Assembly: GCF_916618755.1 (NCBI RefSeq)
Contig: NZ_CAKAKB010000003.1
Location: 1,223,892 to 1,287,891, forward strand
DNA length: 64,000 nucleotides
Origin: Actinotalea sp. Marseille-Q4924
GTDB taxonomy: Bacteria; Actinomycetota; Actinomycetes; Actinomycetales; Cellulomonadaceae
Reading direction: 5' to 3'
Shown: positions 1 through 7,236 of the stretch, piece by piece
How positions within the stretch are numbered: the stretch's first letter is position 1
Layout of the letters: every line of letters starts with the position of its first letter
Position numbers and translations under genes: made by a program
The notes under the pieces: generated by a model
Database searches by the model: none
What the model saw: only the letters and a program-made list of their open reading frames with translations
What the model was told of the DNA's origin: nothing

Positions 1-216
1 ACCGCTCTCCTGCCGGTCGAACACCAGGCGCACCGGAACACCGGACACGACCTCGACGAGGTCAGGGCTGTAGCCGCCGCGCACCGTGACCACGACCTGC
101 TGCAACCCATCGGCGACGTCAGCGCGCCTGGACTTCTTCGGACCGAAGAAGTACCACCCCAGCAGCGCCGTGAGGACGACACCACCCACAACCACTGACA
201 ACTCGAAACCGCTCAT
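1..216 (-). CDS. membrane-anchored cupredoxin-like protein (C-terminus beyond window)
   Basis: The visible 72 residues begin MSGFELSVVVGG, followed by one membrane segment (about residues 5-22), a short FFGPKKSRR basic stretch, then VVVTVRGGYSPDLVEV and GVPVRLVFDRQ, the first two strands of a cupredoxin-type beta sandwich. By family knowledge this would be a single-copper or copper-scavenging domain held on the membrane; the ligand-bearing C-terminus is off the window. The ATG overlaps the stop of the upstream HMA gene by four bases (ATGA), so the two are translationally coupled. The operon sits under the tandem box at 535-550. A role in copper trafficking is inferred. Confidence 0.8.
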   Translation of the reverse strand, partial: MSGFELSVVVGGVVLTALLGWYFFGPKKSRRADVADGLQQVVVTVRGGYSPDLVEVVSGVPVRLVFDRQESG

Positions 217-461
217 CTCGGCACCTCCGCGGACTCGGTCGACTTCGGGGCGGTCAACGAGAACCCAGCGTCCTCGACCACTGCCTGCACAGTCCGGCGC
301 TCAGGGGTCGAGCCAGCGAGGACAACCAAGCGGGATGCACCACCGGCGACAAGTTCGACCCGGACCCACCGCACTCCGGCCAACGAGCGAACCCGCTCCA
401 TCAACAAGGCCAGGCAGGCGCCACACGTCAGACCCCAGACCCTGTAGCTCTTCCGTCTCAC
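213..461 (-). CDS. HMA-domain metallochaperone, CopZ-like
   Basis: An 82-residue protein forming a single HMA fold: beta1 SYRVWGLTCGACL holds the Cu(I)-binding CxxC (TCGAC), and the C-terminal AVVEDAGFSL is the usual beta4 region. I chose the GTG at 461 because a clear GGAGGTGG ribosome-binding site lies seven bases upstream; the reading frame stays open to 731, but nothing there looks like protein. It overlaps the cupredoxin gene downstream and probably hands Cu(I) to a membrane partner. There is an unusual VLAGSTPERRT loop where CopZ normally has a short turn. Specificity for copper rather than another soft metal is inferred from context. Confidence 0.8.
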   Translation of the reverse strand: MRRKSYRVWGLTCGACLALLMERVRSLAGVRWVRVELVAGGASRLVVLAGSTPERRTVQAVVEDAGFSLTAPKSTESAEVPR

Positions 462-534
462 TGCGCCACCTCCATACCCCTGGTCGGTATCTCCAGGGGA
501 CGCCCTCCACGTCTTGGAAGCCCCATCGAAGCGA

Positions 535-550
535 TGAAGGTCCGATGAAG
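535..550 (+). promoter_or_regulatory. CopR-like tandem box 1
   Basis: TGAAGGTCCGATGAAG: two TGAAG half-sites exactly 11 bp apart, starting 74 bp upstream of the HMA-cupredoxin operon on the minus strand. It is one of ten such sites in the island. The surrounding 462-843 stretch has no convincing gene in either direction. Confidence 0.65.
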
Positions 551-843
551 AACGGACGGCCGGACAGGTGAGAGCTGACCCCGGCCCCCGGTAGGGGGCT
601 GTCGAGAGATCGAGGCCGGGCCGGTAGCCCGTTTCGAGTGAGTGAGCGGACGACGCGGTGGCCGCCAGGCGCGTTCGAGGAGCGGGCACCTTCCGGAGAT
701 CGGACCGGTACGCGAGCCGGCCGGTGGTCACGCCTTTCGAACCCAGGACAGGTGGGCCCTCGGCGACATCGCCACCGTCGAGTCGCTGTTCTCGATGCCA
801 CCAGCCGCGCCGCCGGCCAGATACGTGCAGGCCGTACTTGCTG

Positions 844-1434
844 TCAGGGAAGACGGATCGCCGTGAACCGGACCAGGTGTTCCCGGGCCGAGATGTCCAA
901 GTGGTCCAGCCTCAGTCCGACGCTCTCGAACACGGTCAGTAGTTCGCCGGTGGACACAAGTCGGTGAGGCGAGCGATCGACCCAGTGCACCAGGCGGGCC
1001 AGCATCGTCCGCGTCAGGTCGTAGCCGACGAAGACGCCGCCTGGACGAAGGACCCGAGCGACCTCCGCGACCGCCGTCTCCCAGTCGTGGAGATGATGGA
1101 GCATCAGGTAGCTCGTGACACAGTCGAACGAGCCATCCGAGAACGGCAGAGCGGTCGCGTCCGCCTGCCGAGCCTGCGCATTGGGCAGTCGACGCAGCCG
1201 CTGCCGCGCCGACGGCACCATGACCGGGTCGATGTCGGTCGTGGTCACACCGCTGCTCGGGAACAAGCGGGCCAGCTCCGCGGCCATCGTCCCTGTCCCG
1301 CGACCGATGTCCAGGACCTCGCCGTCCACGCGCAGGCCCCGCACGGTCCACGGCAGGACATGTCGTCGAGTGAACCAGTCCCACAGCGTGTTCCGACAGA
1401 CCACCCGCTCTAGCCGCGACATGGCGGGCATCAT
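844..1434 (-). CDS. class I SAM-dependent methyltransferase
   Basis: 196 residues with the Rossmann SAM-binding signature. Motif I is VLDIGRGTGTMAAELA, the acidic end of beta2 is TTTDIDP, then ADATALPFSDGSFDCV, the UbiE-like motif II, and LRPGGVFVGYD, motif III. The substrate is not predictable. The start is placed at a pair of ATGs (1434/1431) directly after AGGAGG; an in-frame extension upstream has no protein-like character. It lies about 300 bp downstream of the DUF305 membrane gene on the same strand, with no tandem box of its own. UbiE/phospholipid-type methylation is possible but unproven. Confidence 0.8.
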   Translation of the reverse strand: MMPAMSRLERVVCRNTLWDWFTRRHVLPWTVRGLRVDGEVLDIGRGTGTMAAELARLFPSSGVTTTDIDPVMVPSARQRLRRLPNAQARQADATALPFSDGSFDCVTSYLMLHHLHDWETAVAEVARVLRPGGVFVGYDLTRTMLARLVHWVDRSPHRLVSTGELLTVFESVGLRLDHLDISAREHLVRFTAIRLP

Positions 1435-1679
1435 CAACCTCCTCGACACGACGATCGTCGAGCCGTCGTCGGAGAGCGACCGATGAGCGATGCGAGGCGT
1501 GGGTGGGCCGTGGAGTCGGCCGACCGGCATGCGGGCCGGAGAGGGGACGAGATCGGCTGTGCTTCCTCCGTGCAGCAGACCGCGGCCACAAGCCACCCGA
1601 CCCGGTGCCGCACAGTTGCGGTGCCGGCGTTCATGCCCCCCGGCGGTGACGCCTCTGAGCCGCCGCCCAGGATCCCTTA

Positions 1680-1701
1680 GCGCGTGCTCAGCGCGTGCTC
1701 A
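1680..1701. repeat. perfect 11-bp tandem direct repeat
   Basis: GCGCGTGCTCA occurs twice with no spacer in the gap (1435-1739) between the methyltransferase and the DUF305 membrane gene. The 11-bp period equals that of the TGAAG boxes, but the sequence differs. It lies about 250 bp from the methyltransferase start and about 40 bp downstream of the DUF305 stop. Nothing else is recognisable in this gap. Confidence 0.45.
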
Positions 1702-1739
1702 TTCCTTCTCGGGCGCAGGCGCTGCTCCATGCTTCGGAC

Positions 1740-2345
1740 CTAGTCCGTCGTGCAGGTGCGCTCGGCCACAGCCGGGAAGTCCGGGACCTGACGCGCCTGA
1801 GCTTGCTCAGTCGTCGTCGCCGGGCCATTGCGCTCGATGTCCTGGATCAGCCAGTCCATCTCGTCGATCTCCCGGCGCTGCGCCTCGCTGATCTCCACTG
1901 CCAGCTCGCACACCCGCACATCATCGATCTGCGCCCGCTCGGAGCGGGTGATCGCCAGGGAGTGGTGCGGGATCATCGCACTCATCCACGACTGGTCCTG
2001 CACGGTGACCTGACTGCGGTCCAGGGCCACGCCCGTACCCAGCAGCAGGACGCTCGCGACGACGACGGCGACATTCGCCTTGGTGCTCTTGTACATGTTG
2101 AGCATCCAGGCGAACATCACCAGGCCCATGGCCCCACCCATGGTCAAAGCCATGAAGAGCCGCGACTCGCTCCAGCGCACATGGTCCCACTGGTAGGTGC
2201 CGACGAACATCGTGGCGTACATGACGACCATCCCGGTGAGGATCATCGCCGCGAAACGCAGGTACATCATCCGCATCTGGCGCTGCTGGTCCTGCGCATC
2301 CTGCTGCTGGTCCTGGTCGACGTGCTGGTCCTCGTTCGGCTGCAT
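1740..2345 (-). CDS. DUF305 membrane protein
   Basis: 201 residues. A Gln/Asp-rich N-terminal tail (HVDQDQQQDAQDQQRQ) is followed by three membrane segments (about 32-52, 65-84, 92-110), then a DUF305 half-domain: SWMSAMIPHHSLAITRSER with a pair of His residues, and EISEAQRREIDEMDWL. DUF305 proteins are ferritin-like helical His/Met-rich domains common in copper loci; a metal-binding role outside the membrane is inferred. The start at 2345 is the Met before the polar tail; the open frame continues 15 codons further without protein character. It follows the copper-storage gene by about 80 bp and likely shares its promoter. Confidence 0.8.
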   Translation of the reverse strand: MQPNEDQHVDQDQQQDAQDQQRQMRMMYLRFAAMILTGMVVMYATMFVGTYQWDHVRWSESRLFMALTMGGAMGLVMFAWMLNMYKSTKANVAVVVASVLLLGTGVALDRSQVTVQDQSWMSAMIPHHSLAITRSERAQIDDVRVCELAVEISEAQRREIDEMDWLIQDIERNGPATTTEQAQARQVPDFPAVAERTCTTD

Positions 2346-2423
2346 GAAACCCGTCCCTTCAGTCTTGTCGGAGCCGATCAGGCGGCGCACGTGCCCCCCG
2401 GGCGCGTGCGCCGCCGTTCGCCG

Positions 2424-2822
2424 TCAGAGGGCATTCAGCAGCTCGGTGCAGGCTTCCTCACAGGCGCGGCACGCGTCGGCGCAGACTCGGCAGTGCTCAT
2501 GCATCCCGGCGTGCTGGGAGCACTCGTCCCCGCATGCGCGGCAGGCAGCGATGCAGGCCTCGAGGTGCGCGCGGGTCAGGTTGGCGTCGTAACCGGTGTG
2601 CCGGGACAGGATGCGCGCGGTGGCCGCACAGCTGTCCGCGCAGTCCAGGTTGGTGCGGATGCACTTGCGTAGATCAGCGACCATCTCTTCGCTCAGGCAC
2701 GCGTCGGCGCAGGCGGTGCACGCTTGCGAGCACTCCACGAGCGCATCGACGACGCGCGCCAGGAGCTGGCGGTCGAGGTTGATCTCGGCTGGATAGGTCT
2801 CCATCATCTCGTTCGTCTTCAT
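2424..2822 (-). CDS. cysteine-rich four-helix copper storage protein (Csp-type)
   Basis: 132 residues, no signal peptide, with 16 cysteines in helical i/i+3/i+4/i+7 spacing (CSQACTACADAC; CIAACRACGDEC; CRVCADACRACEEAC). This is the pattern of the four-helix-bundle Csp copper-storage family, whose cysteines line the core and hold many Cu(I) ions. Lack of a leader points to a cytosolic, Csp3-like form. The start at 2822 follows AGGAG closely. A tandem box lies 107 bp upstream (2929-2944). A function in buffering cytosolic Cu(I) while the efflux genes are induced is well supported by family and context, though not shown directly. Confidence 0.88.
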   Translation of the reverse strand: MKTNEMMETYPAEINLDRQLLARVVDALVECSQACTACADACLSEEMVADLRKCIRTNLDCADSCAATARILSRHTGYDANLTRAHLEACIAACRACGDECSQHAGMHEHCRVCADACRACEEACTELLNAL

Positions 2823-2928
2823 CGTGTCTCCTCGGGTCGGTCGGACGGCGGCTGCCATATGCCGTCGATGACCTCTCGACGCTATGGACACGCTCGACGG
2901 CGCGCACGCCGAGGAACCATGACGACGA

Positions 2929-2944
2929 TGAAGATCCGATGAAG
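2929..2944 (+). promoter_or_regulatory. CopR-like tandem box 2
   Basis: TGAAGATCCGATGAAG, exact 11-bp period, 107 bp upstream of the copper-storage gene on the minus strand. It is among the closest matches in the window to the TGAAGATTT tandem motif I recall for C. glutamicum CopR. The rest of the 2823-3177 gap has no firm gene, although one minus-strand frame near 3010-3111 reads protein-like. Confidence 0.68.
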
Positions 2945-3177
2945 CCCGGCGGCATACGCGGCGCCCGCGGAGACAATGAGGTCCCCGTCCGCGGACGGTG
3001 GACCGTGGCCGTGGAAGGTCACGGACAGCCTCGAGATCCCCGTCGTCGAGCGCACCGACTTCCATCACCGACGCCAGCACGGCGCGATCGAACTCATCCC
3101 ACACGCCAGGACGAGGCCAACCACTACCCCGGGCTACGGTCGGTGCGTCAGGGTGCCTCCGCTGAGCCCGGGGCGGT

Positions 3178-4107
3178 TCACCCGAAGCTTGCGGCGTTCT
3201 CGACGAACTCGCGCTTGCAGCCTTCGGAGCAGAACCAGATCCTCCCGCCTTGCCCGTCGACGTGGGCGCCGGTGGTTTCGACCGCCATCCTGCAGACAGG
3301 GTCGACTGCCATCGAGGTGAGGGGGCGGAACTGCCCGTCCTCCAGCCACAAAACGCGGTCGGCAATCTCGCGAAGGCGTTCGTCGTGGCTCACGATCACG
3401 ACCGAGCAGCGGTCTTCACGAGCCAGGCTCCGGAGCAGGCGAGCGAGGTCCCGGCCGCGGGAGGCGTCGAGGTTCGCCGTGGGCTCGTCGGCGAGCAGGA
3501 CGGGTGGGTCGTTCGCGAGCGCGCGGGCGACGGCGACTCGCTGTTGTTCGCCTCCAGACATCTGCGACGGGCGCGCGGTCGCCCGGTGGGCCAGGCCGAC
3601 CCGGTCGAGCAGCTTGGTCGCCCGGTGGCTGGCAGCTGCCCCTGTCGTGCCGGCGAGGTTTGCCGCGACGGCGATGTTCTCGGTGGCGGTGAGCGCGTCG
3701 ATGAGGGCGTAGTCCTGGAAGATGAATCCGAACGTGTGAGAGCGCAATGCCGGGAGCTGCTTCTCGGGCGCGGTGGCGATGTCCGTCTCTCGATGGTCGC
3801 GGTAGCTGACCATGATCGAGCCAGAGCTCGGGCGGAGCAGTGCCCCGAGCATCAGCAGCAGAGTCGTCTTGCCCGACCCCGATGGCCCCATGACGAGCAG
3901 CACCTCACCGGAGGCGACGTCGAGGTCTACAGAACGGACCGCGGCAACAGCGGTATCGCCGAGACCGTAGGTCTTCGTGAGCCCTCGAACCCTCAGGACC
4001 GGTACCCCGCCGGCTGCTGCCGGAGCAGCCTGGGAGGCTCCCGTCGAGCCCGAGCCCGCTGCGGCTCCGGAGCCGATGGCGGCGCGGGTGCCTTCGAAGG
4101 TGTTCAT
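3178..4107 (-). CDS. MacB/LolD-like ABC ATPase fused to a C-terminal YHS metal-binding domain
   Basis: 309 residues. After a Ser/Gly/Ala-rich N-terminus, the ATPase domain (about 50-260) has Walker A GPSGSGKTTL, signature MSGGEQQRVAVARALA, Walker B VLLADEPTANLD and the switch His in VSHDERL. This is the MacB/LolD subfamily that works with FtsX permeases. The last ~45 residues are a YHS domain: DPVCRM near its start, then IWFCSEGCKREF, with three Cys that bind soft metals in copper ATPases and related proteins. The fusion suggests metal sensing or a metal-linked cargo. Start 4107 overlaps the stop of the downstream-numbered permease by four bases, so the three ABC genes form one operon (6394 to 3178). 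Confidence 0.85.
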   Translation of the reverse strand: MNTFEGTRAAIGSGAAAGSGSTGASQAAPAAAGGVPVLRVRGLTKTYGLGDTAVAAVRSVDLDVASGEVLLVMGPSGSGKTTLLLMLGALLRPSSGSIMVSYRDHRETDIATAPEKQLPALRSHTFGFIFQDYALIDALTATENIAVAANLAGTTGAAASHRATKLLDRVGLAHRATARPSQMSGGEQQRVAVARALANDPPVLLADEPTANLDASRGRDLARLLRSLAREDRCSVVIVSHDERLREIADRVLWLEDGQFRPLTSMAVDPVCRMAVETTGAHVDGQGGRIWFCSEGCKREFVENAASFG

Positions 4108-5276
4108 CGGGTCTCCCGGAAGGCGGTCGCCGCGTCGATGGCGGCGATGCGTCGGAGCGGCCACAGGGCGGCGATCAGACCGACCGGGAGCGCCGTGGCA
4201 GTGGTCTGCGCGACCGCGGTTGCCGTGATGGTCACCTGGACGGCAGGAGCCGCCGTCGGAAGAAGCCAGGCAAGTGCCAACGCAGCCGTCGTGGCCACCG
4301 CCGAGGCCAGGACGACGGTCAGGACGACTTGCATGGCGACCGCACCGGCGAGGCGCGGGGTGCGGGCGCCGAGGGCTTTCAGCACGGCGAAGTCCCGCAG
4401 CCGGTTCAAGGTGGCGGTCATCAGCCCGAGAGCAATGACAGCGAGCGCGATGACCAGCCCGATGGTGGACATCAGTCGGAGCAGGTCGGCGCTCATGTCG
4501 GTGACGACGCGCGCCTCGGACTCAGCGAACCGCTCCCGGCTCTGCACGGTGACTCCGTGGACCTCTGCCCGGATGCGGTCGGCCACGGTTCTCGGGTCGG
4601 CACCTGCGTCGAGGCCTGCGAGCACGTAGGAGACCCGGTCGTCGTGGATGCGAGCGAACTCGGCGCGGTCCACGAACACGGTGGTGTTGGTGATGCTGCT
4701 GCCGCCGGTGGAGAACCCGACGGCACGCACCGGCATGCCCATCACCGTGAACCGGTCTCCCAGGCGGATGCCGAGCCGCTCCGCAGCCTGTTCGTCGAGG
4801 ATCGCCTCCCCGGCGCCTGGGGCGCGGCCGGCCACCAGCCCACTCGGGCCACCGCGACCTGCGCGGGTGTCGTAGCCGATCAGGTATGTCAGTTGGCGCC
4901 CCTGAGGTCCGCCTGCAGAGCCGGAGGCAAATGCGATCGGTGCGGCCCAGGCAACGCCCGCCACTTGGGCGATGCGCGCGGGTGCGTCGCCTGGGAGCGT
5001 CGAGGCAGACATGTGCATCGTCCGCACCCCGGCCTGCGAGACGAACACGTCGGCCGGCGAGGTACGGATGTAGTACGTCACCCGGTCGACGGCGCCGGCG
5101 AAGATGCCACCGAGGACAAAGACAAGCAGCAAGGACGCCGCCACGCCGAGGACGGTCAACGTGGCGCGCCGCCGGTCCGCAAAGAGGAAGCGCCGCCCCA
5201 CAGGCACAGATCCGGTCCGGCGTGACCGCCGGGTCCGGCTTGGCGGCGGCACCGCAGGGACGGACGTGGTGGTCAT
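4104..5276 (-). CDS. FtsX-family ABC permease
   Basis: 390 residues with the MacB-type layout: one membrane segment near residue 40 (LTVLGVAASLLLVFVLGG), a large extracytoplasmic domain (about 65-255), then three membrane segments at the C-terminus around LIGLVIALAVIALGLM-like, VLTVVLASAVATT and TALPVGLIAAL stretches, ending DAATAFRETR, which is typical of FtsX permeases. MacB-like systems do not pump through the membrane but move periplasmic or outer-leaflet substrates, such as lipoproteins or peptides. ATGA overlaps at both ends (5273-5276 and 4104-4107) tie it to the partner permease and the YHS-ATPase. The substrate is unknown; a copper-stress envelope role is inferred. Confidence 0.82.
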   Translation of the reverse strand: MTTTSVPAVPPPSRTRRSRRTGSVPVGRRFLFADRRRATLTVLGVAASLLLVFVLGGIFAGAVDRVTYYIRTSPADVFVSQAGVRTMHMSASTLPGDAPARIAQVAGVAWAAPIAFASGSAGGPQGRQLTYLIGYDTRAGRGGPSGLVAGRAPGAGEAILDEQAAERLGIRLGDRFTVMGMPVRAVGFSTGGSSITNTTVFVDRAEFARIHDDRVSYVLAGLDAGADPRTVADRIRAEVHGVTVQSRERFAESEARVVTDMSADLLRLMSTIGLVIALAVIALGLMTATLNRLRDFAVLKALGARTPRLAGAVAMQVVLTVVLASAVATTAALALAWLLPTAAPAVQVTITATAVAQTTATALPVGLIAALWPLRRIAAIDAATAFRETR

Positions 5277-6394
5277 CGTCCGCTCCGGAATGCTGAGGCG
5301 GCATCGAGCCGGCTGAGCCGGTGCACTGGCAACCATGCCGCTAGCACCGCCATCACGGCCGCTGCAGCGGCGGTCTGCGCCATCGTGCGGGCGGTCAGCA
5401 GGACGGGGAAGGCTGGCCGCCACCACGCGAGGATCTCCCTGGTGAGCACCAGGAGGACGACGGCGGCGAGCGTGCCGAGGACCGTCAGGGTTACCGTCTG
5501 CGCCACGGCGATCCGCCGCAGTCGCGCTGGGGTAGCGCCGAGAGCCTTGAGGACGCCGAGGTCGCGTTCCTGCTCGGTGACGCGGGTGTAGGCCACGAGC
5601 GCGACGATGAGGGTGCCGGCGACGAAAGCGACCCCGACCATGAGCCGGACCGGCGAGCCGTAGATGTCCGTGGCGAGCTGCAGCGACGCTTCCCTCAGCT
5701 GTGCCGGAGTCCGCACGGAATACCCCTCGGCCCGCAGACGTGCTGCGACGGCTGCGGGTTCGTCGGTGGTGACGAGAACCGCGCCGGTCGTGCCGGTGGC
5801 CCCCAGCATCTGGTCCATGCCGGAGGTGCTGGTGAACAGCAAAGGGGTCATGAAGAGGGCGGTGTCGTCGGTCAGCCCGACCACGTTCATCTGGTGTCCG
5901 AGGATCGGCAGCAGGTCGCCGATCTCGATGTTGTGCTGGTCGGCCCACAGGACGTCCACGACCACCTCGTCGGCGGCCCGAGGAGCCCTACCGGCGCTGA
6001 GCGCCCACGGGCCGCCCAGACCACTGGTGGGATCGAAGGCGACCGCGGCGACGGCGGCTTTGCCGTGCGGCAGCTCGAGGATCTGGTAAGCCGTCCGCAG
6101 TGGCGCTGCTGCCGTCACGCCCGGTGTCTGGGCGACGCGGTCCACCGTGGGTGCGGGCAACACACCGGGGTCGGCGAAGAGGCTGCGGGTGCCGGCCGGG
6201 ACGACGACCAGGTCGGCACCGAGGTGGTCGTCGTAGGTGGTGACGCGGTCCTGGACGCCGACCCAGAGGCCGGCGAGCAGCAGCATCAGCATCAGTGCGA
6301 GCCCGATCCCACTGGCACCCGCCGCTGTGAGCACCGGACGGGAGATGAGGAAGCGACGGCTTATCGGGACCGGTCCATCGCTGCGGCGTGTCAT
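5273..6394 (-). CDS. FtsX-family ABC permease, first gene of operon
   Basis: 373 residues: an N-terminal membrane segment (about 22-45, GIGLALMLMLLLAGLWVG), an extracytoplasmic MacB-type domain, then three C-terminal membrane helices (about 250-345) and the closing LDAASAFRSGR that parallels its partner. The conserved TRVTEQERDLGVLKALGA loop is the FtsX cytoplasmic coupling region. With the 4104-5276 gene it probably forms a heterodimer powered by the YHS-ATPase. The ORF starts with ATG at 6394; the 399-bp gap upstream carries a group of TGAAG boxes. No substrate can be named from sequence. Confidence 0.82.
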   Translation of the reverse strand: MTRRSDGPVPISRRFLISRPVLTAAGASGIGLALMLMLLLAGLWVGVQDRVTTYDDHLGADLVVVPAGTRSLFADPGVLPAPTVDRVAQTPGVTAAAPLRTAYQILELPHGKAAVAAVAFDPTSGLGGPWALSAGRAPRAADEVVVDVLWADQHNIEIGDLLPILGHQMNVVGLTDDTALFMTPLLFTSTSGMDQMLGATGTTGAVLVTTDEPAAVAARLRAEGYSVRTPAQLREASLQLATDIYGSPVRLMVGVAFVAGTLIVALVAYTRVTEQERDLGVLKALGATPARLRRIAVAQTVTLTVLGTLAAVVLLVLTREILAWWRPAFPVLLTARTMAQTAAAAAVMAVLAAWLPVHRLSRLDAASAFRSGR

Positions 6395-6642
6395 GTCGGC
6401 TCACGTTCCTAGGCCGAGTATCGACTCGGGCTCGTACTACCGCTGTCGACCGTGTCGGGGGCCGCGCCCTCTGCCGCCGCTCCGACCAGCAGGAGGATGC
6501 CCACCACAGCGCCCAGCCCCGCCGACAAAGGTGCGACCTGCTCGCTCGGCGGGAGTGATGTCGATCCTCCAAGGGCTGCTCACGACGACCCTCCACCTTC
6601 CCGCAGACCAACCGGGCCCACCGTCAGCGTCCCGCCCACGGG

Positions 6643-6681
6643 TGAAGGTGACCGCGGGGATGGTGTGAAGGTTCGTTGAAG
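6643..6681 (+). promoter_or_regulatory. CopR-like tandem box 3 (three half-sites)
   Basis: TGAAGGTTCGTTGAAG at 6666-6681 has the 11-bp period, and a further TGAAG lies at 6643-6647, 23 bp before. It is 113 bp upstream of the plus-strand membrane protein at 6794 and 272 bp upstream of the minus-strand ABC operon, so it may serve both. Nothing else is recognisable in 6395-6793. Confidence 0.6.
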
Positions 6682-6793
6682 GCAAGGGCGACCGCCGAGC
6701 GCACCTTCGACAGCCGATCGCCGGCCGCGGAAGTTGACCGCACCTTGAGCCCGCGTCAGTGCGCCCTTCACGACGACCCGTCACGATGGAAGC

Positions 6794-7216
6794 ATGATCG
6801 TCGAGCGCATCCTTCAAACACCGCCGCCGCGGGCGGCGAGCGCTCGCGAGCCTCACCGCACGGCCTCGACCGCGGCAACCGGTGTGCTGGGTGCGGCGAG
6901 CGGTGTGGCTCCCCACGTCTTGCATCACGTCGGGCCTCTCGTCGGCACAGCCGTCGTCGCAGGCGCGGGTGGAACGGTGCTCTTCGGTGTCCTCGGGCTC
7001 GTTGCCTCCGTGCCGTTGCTGCTCAGGCTGAGGCGTCGATTCCGCAGCTGGTGGGCCCCGAGTTTGGCGTTGCTCCTCTTCTCGGCGCTCTTTCTCTTCT
7101 CGTCCTTCGTTGTCGGACCTCTCATCAGCGGCGCGGAAGAGCGACCCGTGACGGTGGACTCACCGGCCCACGACTCTCACCACAAGTTAGCGTCGCCGGC
7201 AGCGGGACCCGCTTGA
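6794..7216 (+). CDS. small polytopic membrane protein of unknown function
   Basis: 140 residues. A polar N-terminus rich in Ala/Thr is followed by HVLHHVGPLVGTAVVAGAGGTVLFG, a hydrophobic segment with three His at its edge. A second membrane segment covers LGLVASVPLLLRL, then a basic RLRRRFRSW turn, a third segment LALLLFSALFLFSSFVVG, and a His-containing tail (HDSHHKLASP). I do not recognise the family. The His-flanked membrane segments and the tandem box upstream suggest a copper-related membrane role. The ATG at 6794 follows GGAAG. It converges on lnt, 20 bp away. Confidence 0.65.
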   Translation: MIVERILQTPPPRAASAREPHRTASTAATGVLGAASGVAPHVLHHVGPLVGTAVVAGAGGTVLFGVLGLVASVPLLLRLRRRFRSWWAPSLALLLFSALFLFSSFVVGPLISGAEERPVTVDSPAHDSHHKLASPAAGPA

Positions 7217-7236
7217 CATGACGGCCCCGCTTGGCG

